A stretch of DNA of 64,000 bases from Paulinella micropora (Eukaryota > Cercozoa > Imbricatea > Euglyphida > Paulinellidae), in contig WBZZ01003023.1 of NCBI GenBank assembly GCA_019918135.1, forward strand, positions 71,606 through 135,605, written 5' to 3'. Position numbers and translations under genes: made by a program. The notes below the pieces were generated by a model that ran no database searches, was not told where the DNA came from, and was given only the letters and a program-made list of their open reading frames with translations. Positions 21,249 to 31,200 of the stretch are shown in pieces; position 1 is the stretch's first letter; each line of letters starts with the position of its first letter.

Positions 21249-22887
21249 TGAGCAAGCGCGCAGCCAAGGAACAGAGCGGCAAGGCCAAGAAGGCCGCCAC
21301 GACAAGGGAGAAGAGGCTTCGGAGTGCGACGAAGAATCGAAACGCGTCTGCGAGGCTGCCGCGGCGGCCGAAACCCGCGGCAGCTTCTTTGGCAACCTAA
21401 CGCCGGAGAACTGGGTGTCGGAGCTGCTGCGGCGCAGCCTGGAGCCGGCAACCGACCTAGAGGGCCTGGTCCCGCTCGGCGAGCTGCCCGATGAACTCTT
21501 GGCGGGGCTCGACAAGGTGTACAAAACGCTGCACAGCGGCTTCTGGCAATCGTTCGTGGACACCAGCTTCTTGCTGCAGTACACGCTCGTGAAAGTTCAC
21601 TCCACCGGCGGCGGCTGGGTCGAACTGGTGCGCTTCCTGCCCCCGCCGAGCGAAATCTACCAGCTCAAGAAAGAGGCGTCGTACAAGGACGCGAACAAGG
21701 AAGTCGTGTCCCTCAAGTTCCGCGCCGACCCCCGGTCCGGCAGGGTGTTCAAGAAGGGCTACTTGCTGGCGACGCCAGCGGGCGTGATCGGCGGGGGCTG
21801 CAAGCTGTTCTTTTCCAGCCACGCGACCCAAGAGGAAAAGGCCGCTTACGGGCGGCTCTGCTACGGCTCGTACCGCGACCCCGAAGACTTTGCGCACAGG
21901 TACAACTCGGATCCTCTGGGGGACAGCGTGAAGCCCGAACGCGTGCAACGCAGCTTCATGGTGAGCGCCCGCGCGTCCAAGGCGGCGCCGCCGGCGCAGG
22001 TAGCTTCTTCGCGCGGCCAAAGGTACGAGGTGGGCGCGCTCGCGGTGGTGTTCGACCTGTGGCTCGAGTTCCTGCCCGTCTTCTGCGTGCTGGACGCGGT
22101 GAAGGACGGGCAGAAGGCCACGCTGCTGTGCCAGGTCATGCCGTGCGTGAGCAACAAGCTCAAGGACATCGCGCTGGACCTGGGAGCCAGCAAGAACGCA
22201 GACGGCACGTACCCGGAGGCCGTGCGCACCAAGTTCCGCGAGGTGCTCCTGCGGAGCAAGAGCGAAGAATATTCAGCCAAGACCCCCGACGAGCGCAAGG
22301 GGCTGACGCGCTACGTGAAGAGCGGCTGCTACTTCAAGAAGACAGACTCGCAGCCCAAGGAAGCACCGGCGCTGGTGCTGCAAACGCAGGCCAACTACTC
22401 GTTCTCCAACGTGAACACGTTCGCGAATGCCGGGCAGCGCGGCTGGGGCCAGCAGAAGAAGCAGGGCAACAAGGACAACGGCTACAAGTTCAACGACCTG
22501 TACATCCGCGACATGCGCGCGCCCGGCCACCCCGTCATGACGGACGAGCAGGCCAGCCGCTGTGTGCGCCCCGGGGCCGTGGCGAGCGTGGGCTTCTCGA
22601 TCCGTGCGAGTTTCGACCCGTTGTCGCAGGGCGCGCTGTGCCTCAAACGGGTGCCCAAGTTCCTGTTCCTCTGGGACGCGGAAAACGCCTTTGACCAGGC
22701 CTCGGACCCGGCCGAGCAGGCGTCGGACTGTGCGGGGTGGGAGGAGGGCGGCTACGCGCCCGGTGAGAGACGCGACACCACGATGGCGCTTGTGCCGACT
22801 TCGTCGGCGGGCGTAGTGCAGGAGCCCGACGACGACCGAGTTGTAATCGAAGACTTGCATGTCAACGTCATCATCGACGACGTGTAA
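21249..22887 (+). CDS. Orphan protein of about 545 residues
   Basis: Starts at ATG 21249 with a basic leader (MSKRAAKEQSGKAKKAAT), then a one-base shift near 21300 enters the long frame that runs to 22887. The body is rich in mixed alpha/beta sequence (LTPENWVSELLRRSLEP, WVELVRFLPPPSEIYQLKK, VFDLWLEFLPVFCVLDAVKD) and ends in an acidic tail. No TM segment, Cys cluster or nucleotide-binding motif is visible. The family is not recognised. Codon use is strongly GC3-rich, more so than the LRR genes. It stands alone between two repeat-rich spacers. A virion or replication role cannot be excluded. Confidence 0.6.
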
Positions 22888-23204
22888 AAAAAAACAAGAG
22901 GATGCCTTGCCTCTCTCTGAGAATATTACCCTCTGCTTTTTTTTTGTCCCGCCTCTCTCTCTCTCTCTCCTGCTGCTAGGAAAAAAGAAAAAAACAAAGT
23001 AGATTGAAAAAAGAAAAAACATTCCTTTAAAAAAAAAATTCTGGAGCATCATCACGCTCTCCTGACCAGTTTTTAAAATCGTTCGAGGAGTGTGGGGCAA
23101 ACCGTTTCTTTTTACAAATTTAAAAAAAGGCGAATAACTCCTCCCTTGCCGGTACCGGATTTTTAAGACCGGTTCTTTTGTCACTTTTTTCTTTTAACAC
23201 CGTG
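22888..23204. other. Spacer, no gene
   Basis: AT-rich with A runs and a (CT)n stretch near 22953-22969. It separates convergent genes and probably holds both transcript ends. Confidence 0.5.
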
Positions 23205-23687
23205 CTACTGTACCGTCGTTGGTGGCGTGCGTACAAAGACGACTTGATGTTTATAGCGTTCCGCACGGTTCTTGTCCTTGCCCGCAGAGGCGGGGGGCGC
23301 GCACACCCGCAAATACGGCACGTACAGAAAGTGTCTGTCGCGGTCGGCGACGCGCGGCGCAGCTAATTTGCGGCGCTGCCCGCCAGTGCCGCGCCTTGGC
23401 GTGCCTTCGCCGGGATCCTTGAGCGCGAGGGGGGGATCCCACACCACCCTGCCGGGCCGCACGCTCTCGTTGGACGCCTCCGAGCGCGAATGCGACCCCG
23501 TGGCCGCCACGAGCTCGGCCAGCCTCTGCCGGTGCTCGTCGATCATGTTCCACTCTAGTACCGCGTGGAACTTCTTGAGATCGGACAGCAGTTGCGGCTC
23601 TGGTTCGCGGGTTTCTCCGTAGCGGACGAGCCCCTCGCTGTCTTGCAGGAACTGGTTGACCGCCCAGAGCCAAAAAGCCTCGTTCAT
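23205..23687 (-). CDS. Orphan protein of 160 residues
   Basis: Starts at ATG 23687 (MNEAFWLWAVNQFLQDSEGL). The first 65 residues are helical; the rest is basic with PRRGTGGQRRK and a final VVFVRTPPTTVQ. No known motif. The frame remains open upstream through a tandem-repeat array, but that part is low-complexity Pro/Phe translation and was excluded. Function unknown. Confidence 0.5.
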   Translation of the reverse strand: MNEAFWLWAVNQFLQDSEGLVRYGETREPEPQLLSDLKKFHAVLEWNMIDEHRQRLAELVAATGSHSRSEASNESVRPGRVVWDPPLALKDPGEGTPRRGTGGQRRKLAAPRVADRDRHFLYVPYLRVCAPPASAGKDKNRAERYKHQVVFVRTPPTTVQ

Positions 23688-23710
23688 CTGCACTTCTTTT
23701 TTTTTGGGGC

Positions 23711-23990
23711 GCGGGAAAGGAAGAAAAACCAAAAAAAAGTGGGAGGGCCCGGGGAGTGTGGGGGTGGGAAAGGAAGAAAAACCAAAAAAAAAGTGGGAGG
23801 GCCCGGAGGAAGGAGGGGGGTGGGAAAGGAAGAAAAACAAAAAAAAAAGTGGGAGGGCCCGGAGGAAGGAGGGGGTGGGAAAGGAAGAAAAACCAAAAAA
23901 AGTGGGGAGGGCCCGGAGGAAGGAGGGGGGTGGGAAAGGAAGAAAAACCAAAAAAAGTGGGGAGGGCCCGGAGAAAGGAGGGGGGGGGAG
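23711..23990. repeat. Tandem array, about 55-base unit, 5 copies
   Basis: Each unit reads GGGAAAGGAAGAAAAACC, an A run, GTGGGAGGGCCCGGAG and AAGGAGGGGG. Units differ by A- and G-run length. It lies in the divergent spacer between the 160-residue orphan and the gene at 24113, so it may affect expression of both. Confidence 0.85.
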
Positions 23991-24112
23991 GGAAAGGTTT
24001 TGTCCAGAAGAAAAGGGGCGCGAGTGAGTGCAGGGACATGTTTGCGCGGGGGGGGGGGGGGCGCGGGAATTCGGTGGTAAGAGAGAAAAAGGAGACGCGA
24101 GAACGGCAAAAG

Positions 24113-24505
24113 ATGTCGGGCGAGGCTACTGTCGCGCCACACGGCCTGAAGAAAAGCTGCAAGCCACTGTGCAGTCACCATCAGACGCACCACGTGCTGT
24201 GCAAAGGCAAGCTGCTTTACTTCCAGAACGACCCCTGGATTGCACTGCGCACGGCCCGTGTGTGCCCCGTGCCCCTGACGACGAACAAGTGCGTGGAATC
24301 CCTGCTCGGCCTGCTCAACTTCGAGTTCATCTTGTGGCTGCAATCCTCGAAAGACGCACACTTGCTGCCAAGGGCCTGCCTCGTGGACAGCGAACTGACC
24401 GTGCACTTCCTGACGGCCGCGCAACTGACGCTGATCCTAGCGCTGAAGCCCCCGCTCTTTGATCAAGATTGTCCCGTGCGCCGCGGCAAGGAACACAAAG
24501 AATAG
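24113..24505 (+). CDS. Small orphan with N-terminal Cys/His cluster
   Basis: 130 residues from ATG 24113. Residues 12-32 hold CKPLC, SHHQTHH and VLCKGK, a possible zinc site. The middle is hydrophobic (LLGLLNFEFILWLQSS) and the end basic (CPVRRGKEHKE). Upstream in-frame sequence is translation of the tandem array. Family not recognised. Confidence 0.5.
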   Translation: MSGEATVAPHGLKKSCKPLCSHHQTHHVLCKGKLLYFQNDPWIALRTARVCPVPLTTNKCVESLLGLLNFEFILWLQSSKDAHLLPRACLVDSELTVHFLTAAQLTLILALKPPLFDQDCPVRRGKEHKE

Positions 24506-25026
24506 ACCTCATTTTCTCTCTCTCTCTCTGTCGTTGGTGCCCCGCCTCCCTTCCCCCTTTCCCCCCGGCCCCCGAGCGCCCTCTCTCTGTCCCCCCAGTT
24601 CTCCCTGTCTTTTTTTTTGTGTCGCTACGTCCTTAACCACCCCCCCCCCCCCCACTCGCCTTCTCCCCCCAGTCCTCCCGTGCAGTTGTTTGCTTTTGTT
24701 TGCGGGGGGGGGGGGGGGGAAGGGAGGGGGAGGGGGCGCTAAATCTGTCTTCCCTTGCCTTTCTCCCTCTCCCATTCCCCCCCGCCCTGTCTTGTCCCTC
24801 CATGGATTTACGTACTTGAATTTTCTATTTGTATAAAAAATGACAAGAGAAAAGGCTGGATCATCCCCAAAGAAAATAATCAAAGAGGAAAAAAGGGGAG
24901 AAAGGGAGGGGCTTGGCCTGCCTAATTTAAGCTATTAAGCAAAGAAAAGAAAAAGACCTTTTCTTTTTTTCAAAAGCTCTCCACACTCCCTTCCTTCTTC
25001 ACAGTGGTTTACGCGCAGCCCTCTTG
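24506..25026. other. Spacer with alternating C and G runs
   Basis: C runs at about 24640-24654 and a G run at about 24704-24719 with (TC)n near 24514-24530. Open frames here are low complexity. No gene. Confidence 0.6.
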
Positions 25027-26213
25027 ATGACGAGCCACGCAAGCGTAGCCCAGAGCTGCTCGGCCTCGTTCCACTGTTTGCACACGAGTTGCCTCGTGGT
25101 CGTCGACATGCAAACCGACTTTTGCGATCCGGGCGGAGAACTGTCGTTGGCCGACCTGCCTCACAACAACAGTGACGCCGTCAGGGGCTGCTTCGACAAC
25201 GTCAAGCGCCTGTTGTCGGAAGTGCCGTTCGGCCTCATGGTCTGGACGCTCGACACACACCCGGCCGACCACGCCTCCTTTATTACTTCCAAAAAAACGC
25301 ATGCAGATCTAGGCGCGAAATCCGTCGGCAATGATCGGATCCAGTACAACTACAAGGGCGCCAGCATCACGCAACAGCTGTACAACAGCCACTGCATACA
25401 CGGCACGCCAGGGCAGCAGGTTACCAAAGAGCTAACTGGCTTTGCGACACGCCGTCCGGCGAGCTGGTGGTGCCACCCGACGGCGTGGCGGCCGAGGCCC
25501 AGACATATTTCCGCAAGGGCTTCAATCGAGACGTGGACGCCAACTCGGCTGTCTTTGAGAACGACCACGAAAGTGAGGTCAAATGCCCTAACCGCGCCGG
25601 CTCCCACAGCTTCAGCCTGACGGAGATCCTGCGAGCGCGTCAGATTACGCACGTCTATATCGGCGGAGTGGCGGCCGATATTTGCATCAAACGCACGTGC
25701 GAGGACCTGGCGCGCCAGGGCTTCCGCGTGTCTGTCGTGGAGGACGCCACGCTGCCCTTCGCCAAAGGGCAGACGCCGTCTGTGTGGGCCCGGGCGGGAA
25801 ACGTCAAGGTACTGGAAACACAGGCCGTCATCAGCCAACTCAAGTCCAAGAAATTTACGCCGACGGTCCCGCGCCCGGCACTTGCGACGATTCGGCAGCT
25901 GCACAGTGCGATAAGTTTCAAGATTGGCATTGGAGCGTTCCCGTTGGTACGACAGGGCGCGGTGTTCGCCAACGACGAGATCAAGCGCGGCAGCCAGCCG
26001 AACAAGAAGAAGTGGCTGTCTAAAATTGTTAAGGATGGCAAGTACATTCCGGAACTCGTGGGCGACCCCGCGTGCCCCCGCAACGCGTGCTTCAACAGGG
26101 AGGCGCGCCAGCCGCAAAAGGCACAGCAGCGGGTGGAATTCGGGAGGGTGCTGCCCAAAGCCCAGGCGGCGACTTTGTACAGCACGCATTCGTTCCGGAC
26201 AAGCAAAGAATAG
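25027..26213 (+). CDS. Nicotinamidase / isochorismatase-family hydrolase with C-terminal extension
   Basis: Hydrolyses nicotinamide to nicotinate in NAD salvage, if active. About 395 residues. VVVDMQTDFCDPGGELSL (near residue 20) supplies the catalytic Asp. TLDTHPADHASF supplies metal ligands (Asp/His/His). HCIHGTPGQQ is the family's conserved loop. FRKGFNRDVDANSAV supplies the catalytic Lys. IGGVAADICIKRTCEDLA supplies the nucleophilic Cys. A one-base shift near 25440 separates the first two motifs from the last two; each side is clearly the same enzyme. The C-terminal 130 residues, from about 25855, are not part of the standard fold (families are near 200 residues). Rare in viruses; could alter host NAD pools. 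Ends convergent with the F-box-like gene. Confidence 0.8.
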
Positions 26214-26446
26214 CAGCGTTGGCCGACGTGTGGAAGCCGTTCTCGGGCTCCATGGGGCCCAACCTCGTGCTGTTCTGGCCTAAACAGGGCGCCAAGCCCG
26301 CAGACGGCCTTGCGCCGCTTCCGCGGCCTGGGGCGGACGAAGCAGTTCGTGTAGCGCCGGAGGTAGTCCATCGAGCGCGCCTGTTCGCCCGGGCCGAGCC
26401 AGGCCAGGATTTCTGTTAACAGGTCACTCGGTAACCGGTCTAGCAT
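26214..26446 (-). CDS. F-box-like N-terminal fragment
   Basis: ATG 26446 opens with MLDRLPSDLLTEILAWLGPG followed by LRRYTNCFV and a basic PRPRKRRK patch, which matches the first two helices of an F-box. The same frame continues antisense to the nicotinamidase gene, which cannot be genuine coding, so I limit the feature to the part outside that gene. It may be a short F-box protein or the remnant of a longer one that lost its substrate domain. Related in kind to F-box/LRR genes A-C. Confidence 0.4.
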
Positions 26447-26479
26447 CTCTCTTTTACTAAAAAGAGGGGGGTCATAAGA

Positions 26480-27010
26480 TTAAATCGAGAGGCGGCGCCG
26501 CAGGTGGTCCGGCGGGGCCGGCCGGCCCGGCCTTCTCACTAGCGGGGTCACGAAAGCGCCCGAAGGGCCTGGGACGGGCGGTGGCGGCCTCGGCGGCAGG
26601 CCGAGCGCCGGCCGCTGGTCGACGCGCCTCACCATGCTGGGCGTGCGGTACGAGTGAATGCAGTGGTTCGGGTCGTTGGCGTAGACGTAACCGTACCTCG
26701 GGGGCCGCGGCGGTGGCAGCTGTTGCTCGCGCCAGCGTGCCTCGGCGGCGGCCTCGGCGTCCCGGCCAAACGCCACCATCTCCCGCAGCTGTTGCTTGTC
26801 CTTCTGGGCCAGGCTCTTGCCCTTGCGCAGGCGGCTCTTGGCCGCGTCGGCGAAGTGCATCATTTTCTGCAGGGCCGCGTGGTCTCCGCGCGACAGGTTC
26901 AGGTTCTTGGGCACCCAGCTCGGCGCGCGCCACGCGAGCTGAGCCAGGCGCAGCTCCTTGGTAAGCTCGTCCTTGCTCGGTTCCTTGGGCTTGTCGGGGC
27001 CTTTAAGCAT
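26480..27010 (-). CDS. Pro-rich C-terminal region: separate gene or ATPase tail
   Basis: From ATG 27010 (MLKGPDKPKEPSKDELTKE) 176 residues run to 26480: a helical Lys/Ala-rich half, then a Tyr/Pro-rich half (PPPRPPRYGYVYAND, LGLPPRPPPPVPGP) and a basic end. The packaging ATPase frame overlaps its start. Either this is a separate overlapping gene, or a one-base indel near 27020 hides that it is the ATPase C-terminal extension. A32-type ATPases end near where the overlap begins, so a separate gene or an unusual tail are both possible. Confidence 0.45.
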   Translation of the reverse strand: MLKGPDKPKEPSKDELTKELRLAQLAWRAPSWVPKNLNLSRGDHAALQKMMHFADAAKSRLRKGKSLAQKDKQQLREMVAFGRDAEAAAEARWREQQLPPPRPPRYGYVYANDPNHCIHSYRTPSMVRRVDQRPALGLPPRPPPPVPGPSGAFVTPLVRRPGRPAPPDHLRRRLSI

Positions 27011-28099
27011 GACCTCTCCATCTGGGAGAGTGGCAGGGCCAGCCACGACATGTAGTTGTGCTCGAGCTTGTCTACTCGTTCGCTGTAGACCACGCACGCG
27101 TGCTTGGTGCCTGTCACTTCGGGGTCCGTTGCCTGGGCCAAGTGCCGGAAAAACGACTTCTTATCCATCATTTGCCCGTATTTCTCCCAGAGCGCGTTCA
27201 GCGTCTTGTGGTTCTTGCTCAGAAAGATGACCGTGAAAGACGTCTGTTCCCTAACAGCGACAAAGAAAGAACCAGCTTTTCTACTTTAGCAAAAGCTGCG
27301 CTTGACCTCATTAACGGCGAAACGCTCTGACGGCCCGTAAGGTACTGTACTGCCTACATAAATCACCGAAAGTTCTGGCGGTCGGTCAAGTACAGTACTG
27401 CCTACCAAGAAGATCGAAATGTTGTAGTGCCTGTATGTGCCTGCACCAAGCAACAGCGACCATGTGAACTTTCACGAGCAAGAGTTTCTACCTATAAAGT
27501 TGCTCATCCAGCCGTCCTGTGTGTTCAAGATGCCCACTAAATCATCGAAGACGAGGAAAGTAGGTTCGAGATAGCCCTGCTGTTGATAGCGTTTTTTCAA
27601 GTTGTCCACGTACTGCACCAGCACGTCCTTGTTGAAGCCTTCGTACACGCGCACGTGCTCCTCCGAAGCCCAGTGGAACCGATAGGAGTGTTTAAACTAA
27701 TCACGAGCAACCATGCGTGTTTCCTTTTATGTATTATTATTGTACCTTGGTGCGAACCATGACGAGCCCGAACTGGAACGCTCCTTTCTTGCGGAGGCAC
27801 ATCGAATATAATAACCAGCGAAGAAAGTGAGTCTTTCCGCGTTCGCTCTTGCCCACCAGCACAAACAGCTGGCCGGCCGTCGGGTTCTTGCGGTAGGAAT
27901 ACTCCACGTTGCGCGAGAGCTGCTCCGGGTCCTCCGCCAGCGGTTCTTCTTCCTTCTCGTCCTTCTTTTTCTTCTTTTTCTTGGACTTCTTTTCCTTCTG
28001 CTTCTGGATGTACTCGTCTATCTTTTCCTCGATCGGCTCTTCTTCCTCCGCGTCGTTTGGCGCTGGCAGGGCGCCCAGCGGGCCGGCATTGTCGTCCAT
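26899..28099 (-). CDS. A32-like genome-packaging ATPase, five exons
   Basis: FtsK/HerA-type ATPase that pumps genomic DNA into capsids. Exon 1 (28099-27746) has a Lys/Glu-rich leader and the Walker A region GQLFVLVGKSERGKTHFLRW. Exon 2 (27696-27492) has Walker B, TFLVFDDLVGIL. Exon 3 (27440-27406) and exon 4 (27353-27285) encode the family's sensor segment: RHYNISIFL is completed across the splice by AVQYLTGRQS and then SPLMRSSAAFA. Exon 5 (from 27243) encodes FLSKNHKTLNALWEKYG and the usual C-terminal helices. Each exon on its own is recognisable, and all four introns keep phase. The exon 5 frame ends at 26899, but a shift into the Pro-rich frame is possible. Core gene of giant-virus relatives. 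Confidence 0.88.
27244..27284 (-). other. ATPase intron 4 (41 bases, phase 0)
   Basis: Minus strand GTAGAAAAGC to TTAGGGAACAG. Among the shortest introns here. Using the nearer TTAG acceptor would put exon 5 out of frame, so the ACAG site is preferred. Confidence 0.65.
27354..27405 (-). other. ATPase intron 3 (52 bases, phase 0)
   Basis: Minus strand GTAGGCAGTACTG to TTTATGTAG. Both splice sites lie in copies of the word GTAGGCAGTAC, and splicing rebuilds the conserved FLAVQYL segment. The duplicated word at both ends is typical of a recently inserted intron. Confidence 0.75.
27441..27491 (-). other. ATPase intron 2 (51 bases, phase 1)
   Basis: Minus strand GTAGAAACTC to TTGGTGCAG. Splicing rebuilds an in-frame Gly codon before TYRHYNI. 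Confidence 0.75.
27697..27745 (-). other. ATPase intron 1 (49 bases, phase 0)
   Basis: Minus strand GTACAATAATA to GTGATTAG. Contains TAATAATACA early stops if retained. Confidence 0.75.
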
Positions 28100-28209
28100 G
28101 GCCTTTTTTCATATGTAGTTGAGCGGCAATTAATTTTTTTTTTAATTGTCGGCGCTAGTTTTGTAAAAAAGGGATGCCTCCTCCCCCTTTCTACACCACG
28201 GCGCCATGA

Positions 28210-31200
28210 ATGCGCCGGGAGGACAAGGAAAGCCTGTCGCGCAAGCTGACCAAAACCAGCAAGCCGTCATGGGTCGACAGCCGGCCCGTGGTCCGCGGCA
28301 AACAACTAGGGCCCACGGGCTACGCGGGCCAGAGCGACAAACAAAGGGACATCATGAAGTGGGTAAACCCCGAATTGCACCAGGCGCTGGGCATCCTGCG
28401 GCCGCCCTCCCCGCCATCGCGCCCCGCCTCGCCGCCACCACCGCGCTCGCGTTCCGCCTCGGTGTCGCCACCGCCCTCGCGCTCACATTCGCCCTTGCCG
28501 CCGCCCTCGCGCTCGCCTTCGCCCTCGCCGCCACGCTCGCGCTCGTGTTCCGCTTCGCCGCCGCCATCGCGCTCGCGTTCCGCTTCGCCGCCACACTCGC
28601 CGCGCCTCGCAGTCGGGCAACGAGGACGAAGGCGGCGACGGCGGTGGTGAGATCAACTGGGACGAAGGCGGCGAAGGTGGGAACGACGCCTCTCCTCCCG
28701 CACGCGCCGGCAGCCCGAAGCCAGGCGAGCAACCACTCGACGGGCGGCCCGCGTCGCCCCGCGCCCGACCGCCACCCGACCAGTCGAAGCTTATAGAAGA
28801 TCTGCCATTGCAGATCAGCCAGCTGGAGAAGATGGTCGACCGCGGTGACGCAACAGTACGCGTACAGGACGCAACGATCGGCCTCTTGGAAGACGATATC
28901 GATTCCGCCAAAGCGGCGGTCGCTCTTATACAAGAGGAGGCAGATAACGCCGGAAAACTCGCGGACGCCATGAATGCTCAGTACAAGCAAAAATTGACTG
29001 CAGCAGAGGACGAGGTCGAGAGGCTGAAAAAGCTTTTGACTGGCGCTGGCTTGGACGCCGAGAAACGCCAGAGAGCAGAGGCACGCATCGCAGCCCTCCA
29101 GCAGTAGAAAGACAGCTGGCAAGCGCGAATACAAGAGGCAGAGGAACGCGCCAAAACACTGGCCAAACAAGTCGAAGAAGACAAGGAGTTCGCCGAGAAG
29201 CAACAAGCCGCCTTGGCCGAACAGAAGCGACTGAAGGAAGAGCTAGAGAAGAACCAGACCAGTCTGCGCGAGGCCCACGACCGGGCGCCGGCCGAAAAGG
29301 ATGAAAAGGCAAAGGAGTTACTGGATGCCAGGACAAAGCTACGGCAAGAACAGGCGGCAACCAACCAGCGCCTGGAGGAGCTTAAGAGCCAAAAAGAGGA
29401 GACAGAGAGAGAACGCAAACGAGCCAACGACCTGGCAGCCTACGTCGCGCGCCTGGAGGAAACGATCAAGAACAGCGGAAATGACGGCAGGAGGATCGTC
29501 GACGTGAGCAACCATTACCGACAATACACCGACCGCCGCGCCGCCGCCGCAAGGGGCCGTATCGACGAGGCAAACAAGAGGATCGCCCAGCTGCAGCAAG
29601 CGGGCCAGGGCCTCCAGAACGACTACAATATACTTCAGCAGAAAATGGTTATACTGCAGACAGAAAGGGACCATGCACTCGAAGTGGCACGCGCAGAAAA
29701 GATGGCACACGAACGGCTGGAGAAAGTCGCAGACAGTGCAAGACAGGAAGCAGCACGGAAGGCAGCGGAGGCCGACAGGGCCGCGCGAGAGGCCGAAGCG
29801 GCTAAACAACAGGCAGCCCAGGCCAAGGGCGCCAACGACGAGCTGCGGCAGAAGGCGGAAGACGCAAAGGAAGCCGAACGGCAGGCTCAGCAGGAGAAAC
29901 AAGAGGCGGAGCAAAAGGCGTCCAGCGCACAGCAGGCGGCCGCGGGGCTGGCGGCAGAACTCAGAGAGAAGAACGCGGCCACGCTTGGGTACAGCGAAGA
30001 GAAAACGGCGCTGGAAGGCAAAGCAGAGGAGGCGGAACAAAAGGCAGAACTCTACAGACAGCAAGCGGCCGAGACAGCGCGCAATGCAGCGGATGCCAGC
30101 AGGCAGGTGTTTGAGACTAACCAGAAGCTGCAAGAGATCAACGAGCGGGCCGCCGCGCTGGACCAGCAGCTACTAGAAGCCAACAAAGCCTACCAGGGGC
30201 TGGAGTCGGACAAGGCGGGTGTAGAGGCCCTGCAGAAAAAGGCAGAAGCCCTGGCCGGCGAGTACCTGGACCAGATCAAGGACACCGAGATCGAACAGCT
30301 ACAGGCGCAACTCAAGGAGAGCAACGACCGTCTGCAGACGGCAGAAGGCAACACCGAGGCGTAAAGGGCCAAGAACGCCGGGCTGGCACAAGAACTGCAA
30401 GAAGCCCATCAACACAACCAGGAGCTCCAGGCGCGGGCCAGAGAATACAGGCGCAACCGCCAGCTGCTGCTAGAGGACCTGCGCCACAAGGCAGCGGAGA
30501 TCAAGCAGTTGCAGACCGACTCCAAGCAACAAGCGAGGCTCGCACGCGAGCAGATGGCGCTGGCAGACGCGGCCCTGGAGCAAGTGGCGTCGCTCGGCGC
30601 AGAGGCCCAGCGAGCTAAAAAAGCGAGCGAGGAGGCCCGCCACCAGCTGACAACAGAAAACAAACAGGCCGTACAGGCGCTGGAAGAGGCGCTAGCGCGC
30701 GAGCGCCACCTGCAGCAAGACCTGGAGGCTGCTAACAAGGGAGGAGAAGCGCTGCAGCACGTGGACAGCTTGACACGCGAAACCTCGCAGCAAGAGATCT
30801 CGTTGGCCGAAGCGAGCGAGACCTACAACAAGCTGGTCGGACAAGTCGAGAAGCTCCGAGCACGACTGAAAATAAACACTGACACGATCGCGGAAGCGGA
30901 CGAGACCGTGATGCAAATGGGCCACCAGAGCGAGAAACAGAGCAAGGAAATCCTCAAACTCAGGATAGAGCTCAGGGGCGCGAAAGACGCCCTGGCTAGA
31001 GCACGGGAGGGCAAGAAGGCAGAGAAAGCCGCGGCCAAAGTCAAGGAGGCGGAACGCCTGCTCAGAGAGCGCCAGGCAAGCGAGAGCAGGCTGCGCCAGC
31101 TTACCGAGCGGCTCCGAGAGTCCGAGGAACAGAAGTCCACCCTCGAGAAAAAACACACTAATTACAAGGAAAGGGCCAACGCGCTGCTCCAAAAGGACAG

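Noticed and set aside
22273-23184. 300-codon minus-strand frame
   Set aside because: Its first third is low-complexity spacer and the rest is antisense to the well-formed orphan at 21249-22887.
25350-26189. Long minus-strand frame antisense to the nicotinamidase gene
   Set aside because: The plus strand carries all catalytic motifs of a known enzyme; the antisense frame is Arg/Leu/His-rich shadow sequence.
29104-29115. A 12-base GT-AG intron that would remove the in-frame TAG
   Set aside because: GTAGAAAGACAG is in phase but far below any workable spliceosomal intron length.
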